Shown piece by piece: positions 34,557 to 43,419 of a stretch of DNA of 64,000 nucleotides. The notes under the pieces are model-generated. The model did not search any database and was not told the origin of the DNA. It worked only from the letters and a program-made list of their open reading frames with translations. Positions within the stretch are counted from its first letter, which is position 1. Every line of letters starts with the position of its first letter. Where the stretch lies: positions 186,001 through 250,000 of the forward strand of contig NZ_JAJGZV010000002.1 of NCBI RefSeq assembly GCF_020805785.1, read 5' to 3'. The position numbers and the translations under genes are program-made. This DNA is from Flavobacterium chungbukense. GTDB lineage: Bacteria; Bacteroidota; Bacteroidia; Flavobacteriales; Flavobacteriaceae.

Positions 34557-34883
34557 ATGAACTGGATTATTTTAATCATCGCTGGCTTATTTGAAGTAGC
34601 CTTCGCCTCATGTCTTGGAAAAGCAAAAGCAACTACTGGAACTGAAATGTATTATTGGTATATTGGATTTTTTATTTCCTTAACTGTTAGTATGCTTTTA
34701 TTGATGAAAGCGACAGAAACTCTTCCACTAGGAACAGCTTATGCGGTATGGACAGGAATTGGAGCCGTTGGAACAGTTTTAGTCGGTATTTTTGTTTTTA
34801 AAGAACCAGCAGCTTTCTGGAGATTGTTCTTTTTAGCAACTTTAGTTGGTTCTATTGTTGGTTTAAAAGCGGTTTCGCATTAA
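34557..34883 (+). CDS. SMR family exporter, Gdx/SugE type
   Basis: 108 residues, four helices. Glu13 (AGLFEVAFA) is the essential SMR carboxylate. The motif LPLGTAYAVWTGIGAVGTVLVG and the ending IVGLKAVSH are of the SugE/Gdx branch, which exports guanidinium, rather than EmrE. It is encoded as a single gene, which fits a dual-topology homodimer. I looked for a guanidine riboswitch upstream and did not see one. Confidence 0.88.
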   Translation: MNWIILIIAGLFEVAFASCLGKAKATTGTEMYYWYIGFFISLTVSMLLLMKATETLPLGTAYAVWTGIGAVGTVLVGIFVFKEPAAFWRLFFLATLVGSIVGLKAVSH

Positions 34884-34959
34884 GAAAAACTGTTCATCGT
34901 AAAACAGAAGCTGTCTCAAAACACAGTTTTTTGTTGGACGGAATATTATAAAATTTATT

Positions 34960-35080
34960 TTATCTGTAAAATCCCGGCAGGGTGAAATGGTTATAGATTT
35001 ACAAAAAACATAAATAAAAAAATCTCCGAAGGAGTGCTATATAAAGATCGCACAAAATATGTCACTCCTCCGGAGCTTTT
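34960..35080. repeat. Repeat with CTCCGAAGGAGTG inverted arms
   Basis: CTCCGAAGGAGTG (35024-35036) pairs with CACTCCTCCGGAG (35063-35075), preceded by a CCCGGCAGGGTGAAATGG word. Gene-free; it looks like an interspersed element. Confidence 0.5.
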
Positions 35081-35172
35081 TGCTGTAAACTTTTATCCTT
35101 TGTTATAAATATTTTGCTTCTCTGAAGCTTACAAAGAAAAAAATTATACATTAATAAACTCTTTTTTTTATT

Positions 35173-36210
35173 TTAAAAATCTGTAAGTGTCTTTCCATTA
35201 TAACGATACACGCCATTCATAGAACCAAACCAAATACTTCCATCTTTAGCTTCCAAAATACCGCAAAGCATTCCCAATCCTTTTTGTGCAAATATTTCAG
35301 TAACATTTGGATTTTTATCATATAAAGATTCTTCATCATAACGTGAAAATACCCAATTCCCGTTGACCTTTAATGCACCCGTTGTCCAAATATCTCCATT
35401 TTTATCTTGTAATATCATCGAAGTTCCTTTATTTGAAACCTTTGTATAATCAATTCCGTCATAACGCCAAAGACCAAATTCAAGAACCAAAGTGTCGCCT
35501 CTCTCGCCTTTTCTGTCTTTGAGTATAGAGCCACCAAACCAAATATTGCCTTTTTTGTCTTCGATTATAGACCAAACATTGTAAAAAGGCTTCCCGTTTA
35601 TTTTTTTGAACACCGTAAATTTCTTTCCATCATAATAACAAGGCTCTTCTCTGGTTCCAAACCATAATTTTCCGGTTTTATCTTCCATAATCGAAGTAAC
35701 AGCATTACTTGAAAGTCCATCTTTTGTTGTAAAATTTCGAAAAGATTTTCCATCGTAACGGCTTGCGCCGCCGCCAGTAGCAAACCAAATATTACCAGCC
35801 CTATCTTCATAAATAGATCCGACGAAATTACTGGCAAGTCCGTTTCGGATTGTAAAGTGTTGAAAGCCTTTTTTATTGTAATAATAAACACCTGAATCTT
35901 TAGAAGCGAACCAAAGATTTCCTTTGCGATCTTCCAACACATCCCAAAAAGTGGGCGATTTTATCTTACTTGTTAGATTCGTAAACGTTTTTCCATCGTA
36001 TCGAAAAACACCTTTGAAAGCAGCAATCAGAATATTTCCTTTTTTATCTTGCCTTATATTTCTAACCATTCCAGTCGGTCCATAGAGCGAAACTGTATCT
36101 TTCTCTGCTTTGCTAATTTGAATCGGATTGTTTGTGTGGTTGGAATCTTTACAAGAAGTAAAAAAAATAAACATCAAGAACAAAGTGTAAAGGGGTGCAT
36201 ATTGCTTCAT
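35173..36210 (-). CDS. Lipoprotein with two-component-regulator beta-propeller repeats
   Basis: 345 residues. The signal ends FIFFTSC, a lipobox. The rest is a run of Reg_prop repeats of about 40 residues, each with D(R/K)xGNIWFA and a YDGK(S/K)F segment, for example IYEDRAGNIWFATGGGASRYDGKSF read as EDRAGNIWFATGG and RYDGKSF. About seven blades are visible. Normally such propellers are the sensor part of hybrid two-component proteins; here the propeller is alone and lipid-anchored. Divergent from it is a membrane-bound winged-helix protein, a plausible partner. Confidence 0.85.
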   Translation of the reverse strand: MKQYAPLYTLFLMFIFFTSCKDSNHTNNPIQISKAEKDTVSLYGPTGMVRNIRQDKKGNILIAAFKGVFRYDGKTFTNLTSKIKSPTFWDVLEDRKGNLWFASKDSGVYYYNKKGFQHFTIRNGLASNFVGSIYEDRAGNIWFATGGGASRYDGKSFRNFTTKDGLSSNAVTSIMEDKTGKLWFGTREEPCYYDGKKFTVFKKINGKPFYNVWSIIEDKKGNIWFGGSILKDRKGERGDTLVLEFGLWRYDGIDYTKVSNKGTSMILQDKNGDIWTTGALKVNGNWVFSRYDEESLYDKNPNVTEIFAQKGLGMLCGILEAKDGSIWFGSMNGVYRYNGKTLTDF

Positions 36211-36321
36211 TTTTTTATTGTTTTAGAAAATTGTTGAGGCAAAATTACTTTCATATTTTCCGGTTGAAGCAATTTGAATTGTAAATAAAATTGTAAACTT
36301 TGTAAATAAACTATTGACAAT

Positions 36322-37209
36322 ATGCTTTATAGCCAAAATATCTTGCAGAAGAAGTACAAATATCTATTTGGAGTGATCGCAGTTGTGTTTATTACTGTAA
36401 TCTGCTTTGCTTTCAACGAGACTGGCAATAATTCTTTTGATAGTGCCAAAAGGGAAATTTTGCTTCGCAGCATCGGGCATGAAGTACTTTTACAATCAGG
36501 AGATAGTACATCTAGAGTTCTTCCGATAAAAAAGATTGACGAGAATGAATATGAAATCCAGTTTGAAAAGAGTTTTACTTTTCAACCCGACACTTTAGTT
36601 AATATTATCCGTCGTTTTTTGTCTCAAGATCCTCGAGCGTCAGATTATGTTGTGACTGTTTTGAATTCTCAAAATTCTAGTGTAATTTATGGATACGCAG
36701 TAGCAAAAAACAAAAAAAATGATGCTGTACCATGTCGAAAAAGAATGCAACCGAAAGCAAATTACACCATAAATATTAAATTCAAACCATCAAACATACA
36801 GGTTGTCGAAAATAGATATCTTTTAAGTTTGCCTCTTTGTGCTCTTGTAGGTTTCATCTTTTTTAAATCAATTAAATCACGAAAACCTTTACTGGAAAAT
36901 CAAGAAAGTGATGTATTAGAATTAGGCACATTACAGTTTGAAGTAAAAAACAGAAAACTACTTACAAACAATAAAATAATAGAATTGACCGCAACCGAAT
37001 CGCGACTGCTTCATATTTTTGCACTTTCTCCCAACAATACAATAGAGAGAAATCGACTTCAAAAAGAAATTTGGGAAGATGAAGGTGTCATTGTTGGACG
37101 CAGTCTGGATATGTTTATATCAAAACTTAGAAAAAAATTAGACGTCGATGCCAACGTAAATATTGTTGTTGTACGAGGTAAAGGATATAAACTTGAAATT
37201 ACCAATTAG
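36322..37209 (+). CDS. Membrane-anchored winged-helix (OmpR/PhoB-type) transcription regulator
   Basis: 295 residues. Membrane helix at about 14-32 (YLFGVIAVVFITVICFAF), a periplasmic domain of about 130 residues, a second helix at about 168-186 (LLSLPLCALVGFIFF), then a cytoplasmic OmpR-like winged helix (LTATESRLLHIFALSPNN, RSLDMFISKLRKKLD, VVRGKGYKLE). There is no receiver domain, so it works as a one-component transmembrane regulator, like ToxR or CadC but with the DNA-binding part at the C terminus. The divergent propeller lipoprotein may feed it a signal. Confidence 0.87.
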   Translation: MLYSQNILQKKYKYLFGVIAVVFITVICFAFNETGNNSFDSAKREILLRSIGHEVLLQSGDSTSRVLPIKKIDENEYEIQFEKSFTFQPDTLVNIIRRFLSQDPRASDYVVTVLNSQNSSVIYGYAVAKNKKNDAVPCRKRMQPKANYTINIKFKPSNIQVVENRYLLSLPLCALVGFIFFKSIKSRKPLLENQESDVLELGTLQFEVKNRKLLTNNKIIELTATESRLLHIFALSPNNTIERNRLQKEIWEDEGVIVGRSLDMFISKLRKKLDVDANVNIVVVRGKGYKLEITN

Positions 37210-37290
37210 ACAAAATTTCCTTTTAAATATTAATGCATTTTTAGCATCACATGATAAAAAAATAGCATTTTTAATCATTATTCTCTATTT

Positions 37291-37298
37291 TATCTTTG
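37291..37298 (+). promoter_or_regulatory. -7 box TATCTTTG of the ElaA-type gene
   Basis: Perfect TAnnTTTG 26 bp from the ATG at 37324. No TTG at the -33 position. Confidence 0.5.
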
Positions 37299-37323
37299 TT
37301 GAAAATTAAAGCATAAAATAAAA

Positions 37324-37770
37324 ATGACATTTAGCCATTCTATTAAATCATTTGATGAATTAACCAATCACGAATTGTACGATTTACTTCGTTTAAGAAG
37401 TGACGTTTTTGTAGTCGAACAAAACTGTCCTTATCTTGATTTAGATAATAAAGACCAAAAAAGTTTTCATCTTTTATATTTTGTTGATAACGAATTGGCA
37501 GGTGTTACGCGTTTACTTCCCGCCGGTTTATCATACAATGAAATTGCCATAGGGCGAGTTGTAATTGCAAGATCGCATCGCGGATTGGGTTTAGGAAAAA
37601 AATTAATGGAAGCTTCAATTGCTGGCTGTGAAGAAAAATTTGGAAAGGGTTCAATTCGCATTAGTGCACAATATCATTTATCCAAATTCTATCAATCTTT
37701 AGGATTTGTAGAACAAGGAGAAGTTTATGATGAAGATGGAATTCCACATATCGGAATGCTTCGTGCCTAA
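37324..37770 (+). CDS. ElaA-type GNAT N-acetyltransferase
   Basis: 148 residues. ElaA signature LYDLLRLRSDVFVVEQNCPYLDLDNKDQKSFHL (seen as LRLRSDVFVVEQNCPYLDLD), acetyl-CoA loop ARSHRGLGLGKKLME (about 86-100) and the C-terminal YQSLGFVEQGEVYDEDGIPHIGM. Substrate unknown. Its 3' end is 3 bp from the convergent LysR gene. Confidence 0.9.
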   Translation: MTFSHSIKSFDELTNHELYDLLRLRSDVFVVEQNCPYLDLDNKDQKSFHLLYFVDNELAGVTRLLPAGLSYNEIAIGRVVIARSHRGLGLGKKLMEASIAGCEEKFGKGSIRISAQYHLSKFYQSLGFVEQGEVYDEDGIPHIGMLRA

Positions 37771-37773
37771 AAT

Positions 37774-38637
37774 TTAGGGAATAATCAATTTTAAAACATT
37801 AGCTAATACTGGATTATGATCTTCGGTTCGCCAGTTGATATACAAATCGGTTTCCAACGGAAGTTTAATAAATCGGATTCCTGGAATTTCATGGAAAAGA
37901 TAAGAATCAGGTAAAATCGCAATTCCGAGCCCCTTTCGAACCAAAGCAATAATGGCTGAACCGAATTCGGAATGAAGATAGACTTCTGGAGCGTTCTCTA
38001 AAGAATTGAATAATCGTCTAATAAGGTCACTGTAACTGCTTCCTTCATCATTAGTTGGCAAGATAAACTTTTGAGAGGCAAGCGTTTCTTTGGTTAAATC
38101 TTCGGGAGTTTGATACGGATGATCTTCGGGTACAACAATCGCTAAATGGTCTGTATGGATTTTTTGAGATTCAATATCCTTTGCATTATTGATATCTCTT
38201 GTAATTGCCAAATCAATTTTATAATTGCGAAGAAAATCCTGCTGATTCTCATAAAGAACTTGAACCAATTTGATTTTAAGTTGCGGAAAAGCATCAGAAA
38301 TACGAGATAAAATCTCAGGCATAATGGAAGCTGAAATAGAATCCGGATGAGAAATGGTAATCGTACCGCTCTCTCCCAACTGAATCTGGCGGGCAGATTG
38401 ATGAATAAATTCTAATTTATTCAATTCGACTTCCCATTTTTCTTTTAGGAATTGGCCAGCAGCAGTAAGCTTGACATTTCGTTTATTGCGTTCAAACAAC
38501 TGAACACCAAGCTGATTCTCTAAAGACTGAATCTGGCGACTTAGTGCAGATTGCGTGATATTCATTTTTCCGGCTGTATTCCAGAAATGAAGTTCGCGTG
38601 ACAACGCTAAAAAATATTTAATTTGCTGTAAATCCAT
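37774..38637 (-). CDS. LysR family transcriptional regulator
   Basis: 287 residues. N-terminal winged helix (MDLQQIKYFLALSRELHFWNTAGKMNITQSALSRQIQSLE, of which ELHFWNTAGKMNITQSALSR is the core), then a periplasmic-binding-like effector domain. It lacks an OxyR-type Cys pair. It is divergent from a GNAT gene with 62 bp between starts, so it probably controls that gene or the EamA transporter after it. Confidence 0.9.
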   Translation of the reverse strand: MDLQQIKYFLALSRELHFWNTAGKMNITQSALSRQIQSLENQLGVQLFERNKRNVKLTAAGQFLKEKWEVELNKLEFIHQSARQIQLGESGTITISHPDSISASIMPEILSRISDAFPQLKIKLVQVLYENQQDFLRNYKIDLAITRDINNAKDIESQKIHTDHLAIVVPEDHPYQTPEDLTKETLASQKFILPTNDEGSSYSDLIRRLFNSLENAPEVYLHSEFGSAIIALVRKGLGIAILPDSYLFHEIPGIRFIKLPLETDLYINWRTEDHNPVLANVLKLIIP

Positions 38638-38699
38638 TGATGCAATTTACACATTTATTAAGAACAAAAATAGCTTTTAATGCATTAAAGAATAAAAAA

Positions 38700-39218
38700 A
38701 TGAATTCATTAGAAATAAAAAAAGCAACAGTAGAAGATTTAAACGCGCTTCAATTAATTGGCAGACAAACGTTTTCTGAAACATTTGCGGAAGTGAATAG
38801 CAAAGAAAATATGGATAAATATCTGAATGAAAGTTTTGCAACTGAAAAGCTTTCATCAGAACTAAATAACCCTAATTCTTATTTTTATTTGGCTCTATTA
38901 GAAGAAAAAGTAGTCGGTTATCTAAAATTAAATACGGATGCTGCTCAAACGGAAAAAGAAGATTTGAATGCTTTGGAAATTGAACGTATTTACGTTGCCA
39001 AAGAATTTCACGGAAAAAAAGTCGCGCAAGCACTTTACGCTCAAGCGGAACAAACTGCCGAAGAAATACGAGCATCTTACATGTGGCTTGGTGTTTGGGA
39101 AAAAAATTTCAGAGCCGTTAGTTTCTACACCAAAAATGGTTTTGTACAATTTGACACCCATATTTTTAAATTAGGAAATGATGAACAAACTGATTTAATG
39201 ATGAAAAAAGTTCTATAA
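38700..39218 (+). CDS. GNAT family N-acetyltransferase
   Basis: 172 residues from the ATG at 38700; the frame is open to 38637, but the earlier Met would overlap the LysR start. The fold is clear: LQLIGRQTFSETFAEVNSKENMDKYL, VYVAKEFHGKKVAQALYAQAE as the acetyl-CoA loop (IYVAKEFHGKKVAQAL) and WLGVWEKNFRAVSFYTKNGF. These match the RimI/PaiA-like branch. Substrate unknown. Confidence 0.88.
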   Translation: MNSLEIKKATVEDLNALQLIGRQTFSETFAEVNSKENMDKYLNESFATEKLSSELNNPNSYFYLALLEEKVVGYLKLNTDAAQTEKEDLNALEIERIYVAKEFHGKKVAQALYAQAEQTAEEIRASYMWLGVWEKNFRAVSFYTKNGFVQFDTHIFKLGNDEQTDLMMKKVL

Positions 39219-39252
39219 ATCTAGCTAGCAGTTTAAATTTAAACCCTTAGTT

Positions 39253-39282
39253 TGTCATTCCGAGAAATGACAAGATTGGCAG
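39253..39282. repeat. Fragment of the TGTCATTC ... AATGACAAGATT repeat
   Basis: TTGTCATTCCGAGAAATGACAA is a short inverted pair of the same kind as 8420-8558, in the gap before the EamA gene. Confidence 0.4.
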
Positions 39283-39319
39283 GATTTTTTAATCTAAACA
39301 AAAAGACACCTCAATTTAA

Positions 39320-40207
39320 ATGAAAAAAAGACAATTTTTACTGCTTTTGCTAATTCTTGGCACTGCTTTCTGGGGTATCTCCTATTCGATTACCAAAATG
39401 GCAATAGGCAATTATTCTCCTAACACTTTTTTGTTTTATCGTTTCTTTCTGGCGGTAATAGTTTTGAGTATTGTTTTTTGGAAATACGTTAAAAACATGA
39501 ATTTGGAAGCCATCAAAACAGGTTTTGTTCTTGCTGTTCCAATGTTTTTAGGCATCCAATTACAGACTGTTGCTCTAACATACACAACAGCTTCTCAATG
39601 TTCTTTTATTGCAGGATTAACGGTGATCATTATTCCAATTCTAAAATTAGCTCTTTATAGAACCAATACACCATTAAAAATCTGGATTGCCGCTTTGACT
39701 GCTTTAACTGGTTTGGCAATCATCGCAATACAGGACAAATTCACTATAAATTTTGGTGATTTCTTAACTATAGCGGGCGCATTTGCTTTTGCTGTTTACT
39801 TGATTTCAGTCGAAAAACATTCCATATCAAAAAATCTTTTGTATTCGATTGTTCCAATGTTCTCGTTTTGTGCTTTGTTTACTTTTTGTTTGGCATTTAC
39901 AGATCCACATGCAGAATGGTTTCCAAAAAGTGATACTTTCTGGCTTGGCGTTGTTTATTGTGCTTTGTTTTCTACAGCTTTTATGTATACGGTTTCTAAT
40001 ATTTCTCAACGTTATTTATCTGCCGAACGCGTTGCTGTAATCTATCTGTTTGAACCTGTTTTTGGTGCTATTGGTGCTTTTTTTATTTTAGGAGAAAATC
40101 TGTCGTGGCGTTTGCTTTTGGGCGGAACTTTAATTTTTTCGGCGACCATTATTTCTGAAGTCAATTTTAAAAAGCCTAAAATCAAAATTGTCGCTGATAA
40201 AAATTAG
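39320..40207 (+). CDS. EamA/DMT family transporter
   Basis: 295 residues, ten predicted membrane helices as two EamA repeats (about 5-140 and 150-285). Typical motifs: FWGISYSITKMAIGNYSPNTF at the start of the first and FEPVFGAIGAFFILGENL in the second. DMT proteins export amino acids or other metabolites; the substrate is unknown. Same strand as the GNAT gene, 101 bp downstream. Confidence 0.88.
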   Translation: MKKRQFLLLLLILGTAFWGISYSITKMAIGNYSPNTFLFYRFFLAVIVLSIVFWKYVKNMNLEAIKTGFVLAVPMFLGIQLQTVALTYTTASQCSFIAGLTVIIIPILKLALYRTNTPLKIWIAALTALTGLAIIAIQDKFTINFGDFLTIAGAFAFAVYLISVEKHSISKNLLYSIVPMFSFCALFTFCLAFTDPHAEWFPKSDTFWLGVVYCALFSTAFMYTVSNISQRYLSAERVAVIYLFEPVFGAIGAFFILGENLSWRLLLGGTLIFSATIISEVNFKKPKIKIVADKN

Positions 40208-40287
40208 ATATTATTATTTCACCAAGATTTAAACAGATTTTAGCAGATTAAATACGATTAAATCAATAAGCGAGAATTTATTCAACA

Positions 40288-40430
40288 AATAGAAACATAG
40301 CTCACTATTATTAGTAAAGGCGTTTCACTTGTTTAAACAAACATAGTTGACTATGTGTTAGAAACTAGTTTCTTTCGATTAACTGTTTGTAAAAGAATAA
40401 ATCTATGTTTCTATGTGTTTAAAATAATAT
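40288..40430. repeat. Interspersed repeat A, copy 1 (ATAGAAACATAG ends)
   Basis: ATAGAAACATAG (40289-40300) and CTATGTTTCTAT (40403-40414) are inverted ends. Inside are AAAGGCGTTTCACTTG and AGAAACTAGTTTCT (40360-40373). An inverted, diverged copy is at 62744-62866. Confidence 0.6.
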
Positions 40431-40433
40431 ATC

Positions 40434-42710
40434 TTACAATGGCAAAAGTGTATCCTCAGGATCACAAGGAAAATAAATTATAATATCAGTTCCTTCTCCA
40501 GGTTTTCCTTCGGCTCGAATATCTCCGCCAACTGCCTGCATGATTTTCTTGCATAATGCCAAACCTATACCCGATCCTGTATATTCTTCTTGCGTATGAA
40601 GTCTGGTAAAAATTTTAAAAATAGATTGGGAATAATGAGGTTCAAAACCTATTCCATTATCAGAGAAACGAACCCAATGACAATATACCTTAAACAAATC
40701 ATGTATAATTACAGGCTCTTGAGAAGCCGTAATTGTAATCTTCGGTGTTCTGTCTTGCGATGCATATTTTAGCGAATTCTGAATGATGTTAACAAATAAC
40801 TGTCTCATTAAAAAACCAATAGCTTGAACTTCTGGTAGTTTTTCAGATTCAATTATCGCATTGTTTTCTAGAATTGCTTCACTCATTTCTTTGATTGTCG
40901 ATTCTAGAATTTCATTCAGATTTACTTCTTGCAAAGTATCTCTTGTGTTTTTAATTCGGGTATATTTTAAAATATCTTCCAATAATCCGCTCATTCTATT
41001 GGCAGATTTTGAAACTCTTTCTAATGAATTTGAAATCGATTCTGTCGAAATAACATCAATTTCTGATAACATTTTAGAAGTAATCAGCTGAATTTTACGC
41101 AAAGGCTCTTGCAAATCATGCGTACTAATCCAGTTGATATTTTCAAGTTCAGAATTGGTTTCTTTTAAGATTTCGCTTTGGCTGCGATATTTCTCCTCCT
41201 CCTCACTCAACATAATCAATATCAACTGATTATGCAAAGTATGAGTGTATTGAATCGTAGCATTAATTTCATACTGTTTCCAGTTGCTACTTTGGTTTTT
41301 TACAATTTGTTTGTAAATATTAAATGAATTCCCAGGATGTAGTCCCGTACTGTCTTTTAAAATCCTCTTTTCCGGGTCACTACCCCACTTAATTTCTGAA
41401 ACCGTTTCTGGTCTAAACCATACTACGTGTCCATTATTACCTAATGTATTGTAAATAATTCCCGCAAAATTCGAATTTTCATCAAATTCCGGAAAATGGT
41501 CACTAATTTTATTTGTTGAGAAAAAATCAGTTATATCTTTACTTTTCAGTTGCCTTATTAAACTAATAATTTGATCATCAGATGGCGTAAGACCATTTTT
41601 GTAGATTTTATCTCTGGTAATAATAGATACTCCTGAGGCATTTGCAATTTCTAACAATTGTGGAGCTTGCACAATCTTCTCTATTGATTCCTTTAAAACA
41701 GGAAGATCTAGACTAGTCAATTGTTCTAATGCTAGATTCGTTTTCTGAGCACTAATATATTCATCATTTGATTGCCTTATATCTATTTGAGAAGTAATAA
41801 ATTGCCCTTGAAGTTTTGCTGCAAGTCTAATTTCAGGAGATATGTTTTTCTCTGAATAATGATGACAGGCAATTAATCCCCATAATTTTCCATGATGAAT
41901 AAGAGAAATAGTCAATGTTGCGCCAACTCCGATATTTTTTAAATATTCTACATGAATCGGTGACGTGCTTCTTAAAATAGAAAGACTTAAATCGAGATTT
42001 TTCCCCTCTTTATCATCAACTGTATAAATAGGAACAGGTAGATAATCGATATCTACAATCAATCTCAGCAGATTTTTAATATATAATTCTCTGGCTTGAG
42101 CTGGAATATCTGTATGTGGATAATGTAATCCTAAAAAAGGTTCTAGGTCTTCACGACAATCTTCTGCAAATACTTCTCCGTTGTATTGTTCATCAAAACG
42201 GTAAATCATTACGCGATCATAACCCGTAATTTCTCGTGTTCCCTGTGCTACAAGTGCGCACAAATCTTTAAGTGAAGTGGTTTTGTTCATCTGACTTACA
42301 AACTGAATGGTTTGTTTGTAAGCATCTGCCAATTTTTCTCTATCAACAAACAGCAATTCGGCTTCAAGAACATAAATACCGTCACTTTTATGAATGTTGA
42401 TTTGAAATAATTTACCCAATAATTCTATTTCTAAAGGAAAAGCATCTCTAAACTCATCACCATTAGTGTAAGCTAAAATTTCTTCCTCGGCTGTAACGCC
42501 AAAAACTGCTGAAAAATCTTTGCCTAACATCTCAGTATGAGAAATTCCAAAATAAGTGGCAACATTTTCTGAACAGAAATCTATTTTCCATTTTAGTGTA
42601 ATGCCAAGTAAAAAGCCGTGTGGCTGTATTTTGCCTGGAATATGTATGGGTTCATGTTCGCAATTGCTTAAGTTAACAAGATCGCGATTAACTATATCCT
42701 TAATCTTCAT
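40434..42710 (-). CDS. bphP: Bacteriophytochrome histidine kinase
   Basis: 758 residues from the ATG at 42710. The frame opens upstream to 42758, but that part lies inside the heme oxygenase gene. PAS-GAF-PHY photosensor: biliverdin-attachment Cys17 in NCEHEPIHIPGKIQPHG, DIP motif at 201-203 (HYPHTDIPAQAR) and IACHHYSEKN in GAF. The PHY tongue has WFRPE and WGSDP, but the conserved PRxSF reads PGNSF, so the Arg is replaced by Gly. The kinase has His531 (STHDLQEPLRK), DNGIGF and GSGIGLALC. It probably senses red/far-red light. It overlaps bphO by 11 bp. Confidence 0.93.
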   Translation of the reverse strand: MKIKDIVNRDLVNLSNCEHEPIHIPGKIQPHGFLLGITLKWKIDFCSENVATYFGISHTEMLGKDFSAVFGVTAEEEILAYTNGDEFRDAFPLEIELLGKLFQINIHKSDGIYVLEAELLFVDREKLADAYKQTIQFVSQMNKTTSLKDLCALVAQGTREITGYDRVMIYRFDEQYNGEVFAEDCREDLEPFLGLHYPHTDIPAQARELYIKNLLRLIVDIDYLPVPIYTVDDKEGKNLDLSLSILRSTSPIHVEYLKNIGVGATLTISLIHHGKLWGLIACHHYSEKNISPEIRLAAKLQGQFITSQIDIRQSNDEYISAQKTNLALEQLTSLDLPVLKESIEKIVQAPQLLEIANASGVSIITRDKIYKNGLTPSDDQIISLIRQLKSKDITDFFSTNKISDHFPEFDENSNFAGIIYNTLGNNGHVVWFRPETVSEIKWGSDPEKRILKDSTGLHPGNSFNIYKQIVKNQSSNWKQYEINATIQYTHTLHNQLILIMLSEEEEKYRSQSEILKETNSELENINWISTHDLQEPLRKIQLITSKMLSEIDVISTESISNSLERVSKSANRMSGLLEDILKYTRIKNTRDTLQEVNLNEILESTIKEMSEAILENNAIIESEKLPEVQAIGFLMRQLFVNIIQNSLKYASQDRTPKITITASQEPVIIHDLFKVYCHWVRFSDNGIGFEPHYSQSIFKIFTRLHTQEEYTGSGIGLALCKKIMQAVGGDIRAEGKPGEGTDIIIYFPCDPEDTLLPL

Positions 42711-43311
42711 TTGTAGATGTTCGATCAAAATGCTTGTAAATACTATCAAAAGCAACAATTGCTCCTTCTATAATCTCATCTCCGCAATTATGTTCTTGTT
42801 CGTATTCGGCAAGAAAATTCAGGAAAGATTTCCAAAAACTTCCTGTTTTATCGCCATAACCGTTAAAGTAAGAAACACCATTTTCTCCTGAAAGTTCAGG
42901 CAATTTGGATACATTTTTTAAAATAAATCTTCCTCCAAGTGTCGAACCTTCTACAACATATAAAATTCCCAACGCAAAAGGAGTTGAAATTCCTTCCGTT
43001 TGAAAAACTTTTTCTGAGTTAGTTTTCTTTGAATTTAAAAATAAAAGATCATTCTCTATAAGATGTTTCTTTCTTCTTTGTTCTAAATCATCAATTAAAT
43101 CAGAAAAAAGAGGAAAAATTAAACCTTCCGTATCATTATGAACGTCGTGCATTAAACTTAAATAATAAGTATATTCTTCGATTTTCATGTTTGGTGACAT
43201 AATCGACATAGAAACTGGAAGTTCTTCTAATTTCTTGTGAGAATCAGAAGTTTGTGTTTTTAAATCACTAAGAAAATTAGAAGTTATTGAAGAAGTTGAA
43301 TTTATACTCAT
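42700..43311 (-). CDS. bphO: Biliverdin-producing heme oxygenase
   Basis: 203 residues. Heme oxygenase fold with proximal His25 (TSDSHKKLEELP) and the distal-helix Gly motif VVEGSTLGGRFI (about 118-129). It opens heme to biliverdin, the chromophore of the phytochrome encoded immediately downstream; the 11-bp overlap implies coupled synthesis. A TAAATTTG box lies at 43362-43369. Confidence 0.93.
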   Translation of the reverse strand: MSINSTSSITSNFLSDLKTQTSDSHKKLEELPVSMSIMSPNMKIEEYTYYLSLMHDVHNDTEGLIFPLFSDLIDDLEQRRKKHLIENDLLFLNSKKTNSEKVFQTEGISTPFALGILYVVEGSTLGGRFILKNVSKLPELSGENGVSYFNGYGDKTGSFWKSFLNFLAEYEQEHNCGDEIIEGAIVAFDSIYKHFDRTSTNED

Positions 43312-43361
43312 TTTTTGAAAATTTCTTTATTTAGGAGAGTTTATTGGCAACTCTTCTTTCA

Positions 43362-43369
43362 CAAATTTA
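43362..43369 (-). promoter_or_regulatory. -7 box of bphO-bphP
   Basis: TAAATTTG on the minus strand matches TAnnTTTG, 51 bp from the ATG. An AGAGTT ... AACTCT inverted pair lies at 43336-43357, between box and gene. Confidence 0.45.
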
Positions 43370-43419
43370 AAAAAAAATATGAGCTTTTAAAATGCCTTTT
43401 TCAATAAACATTTTTAATG

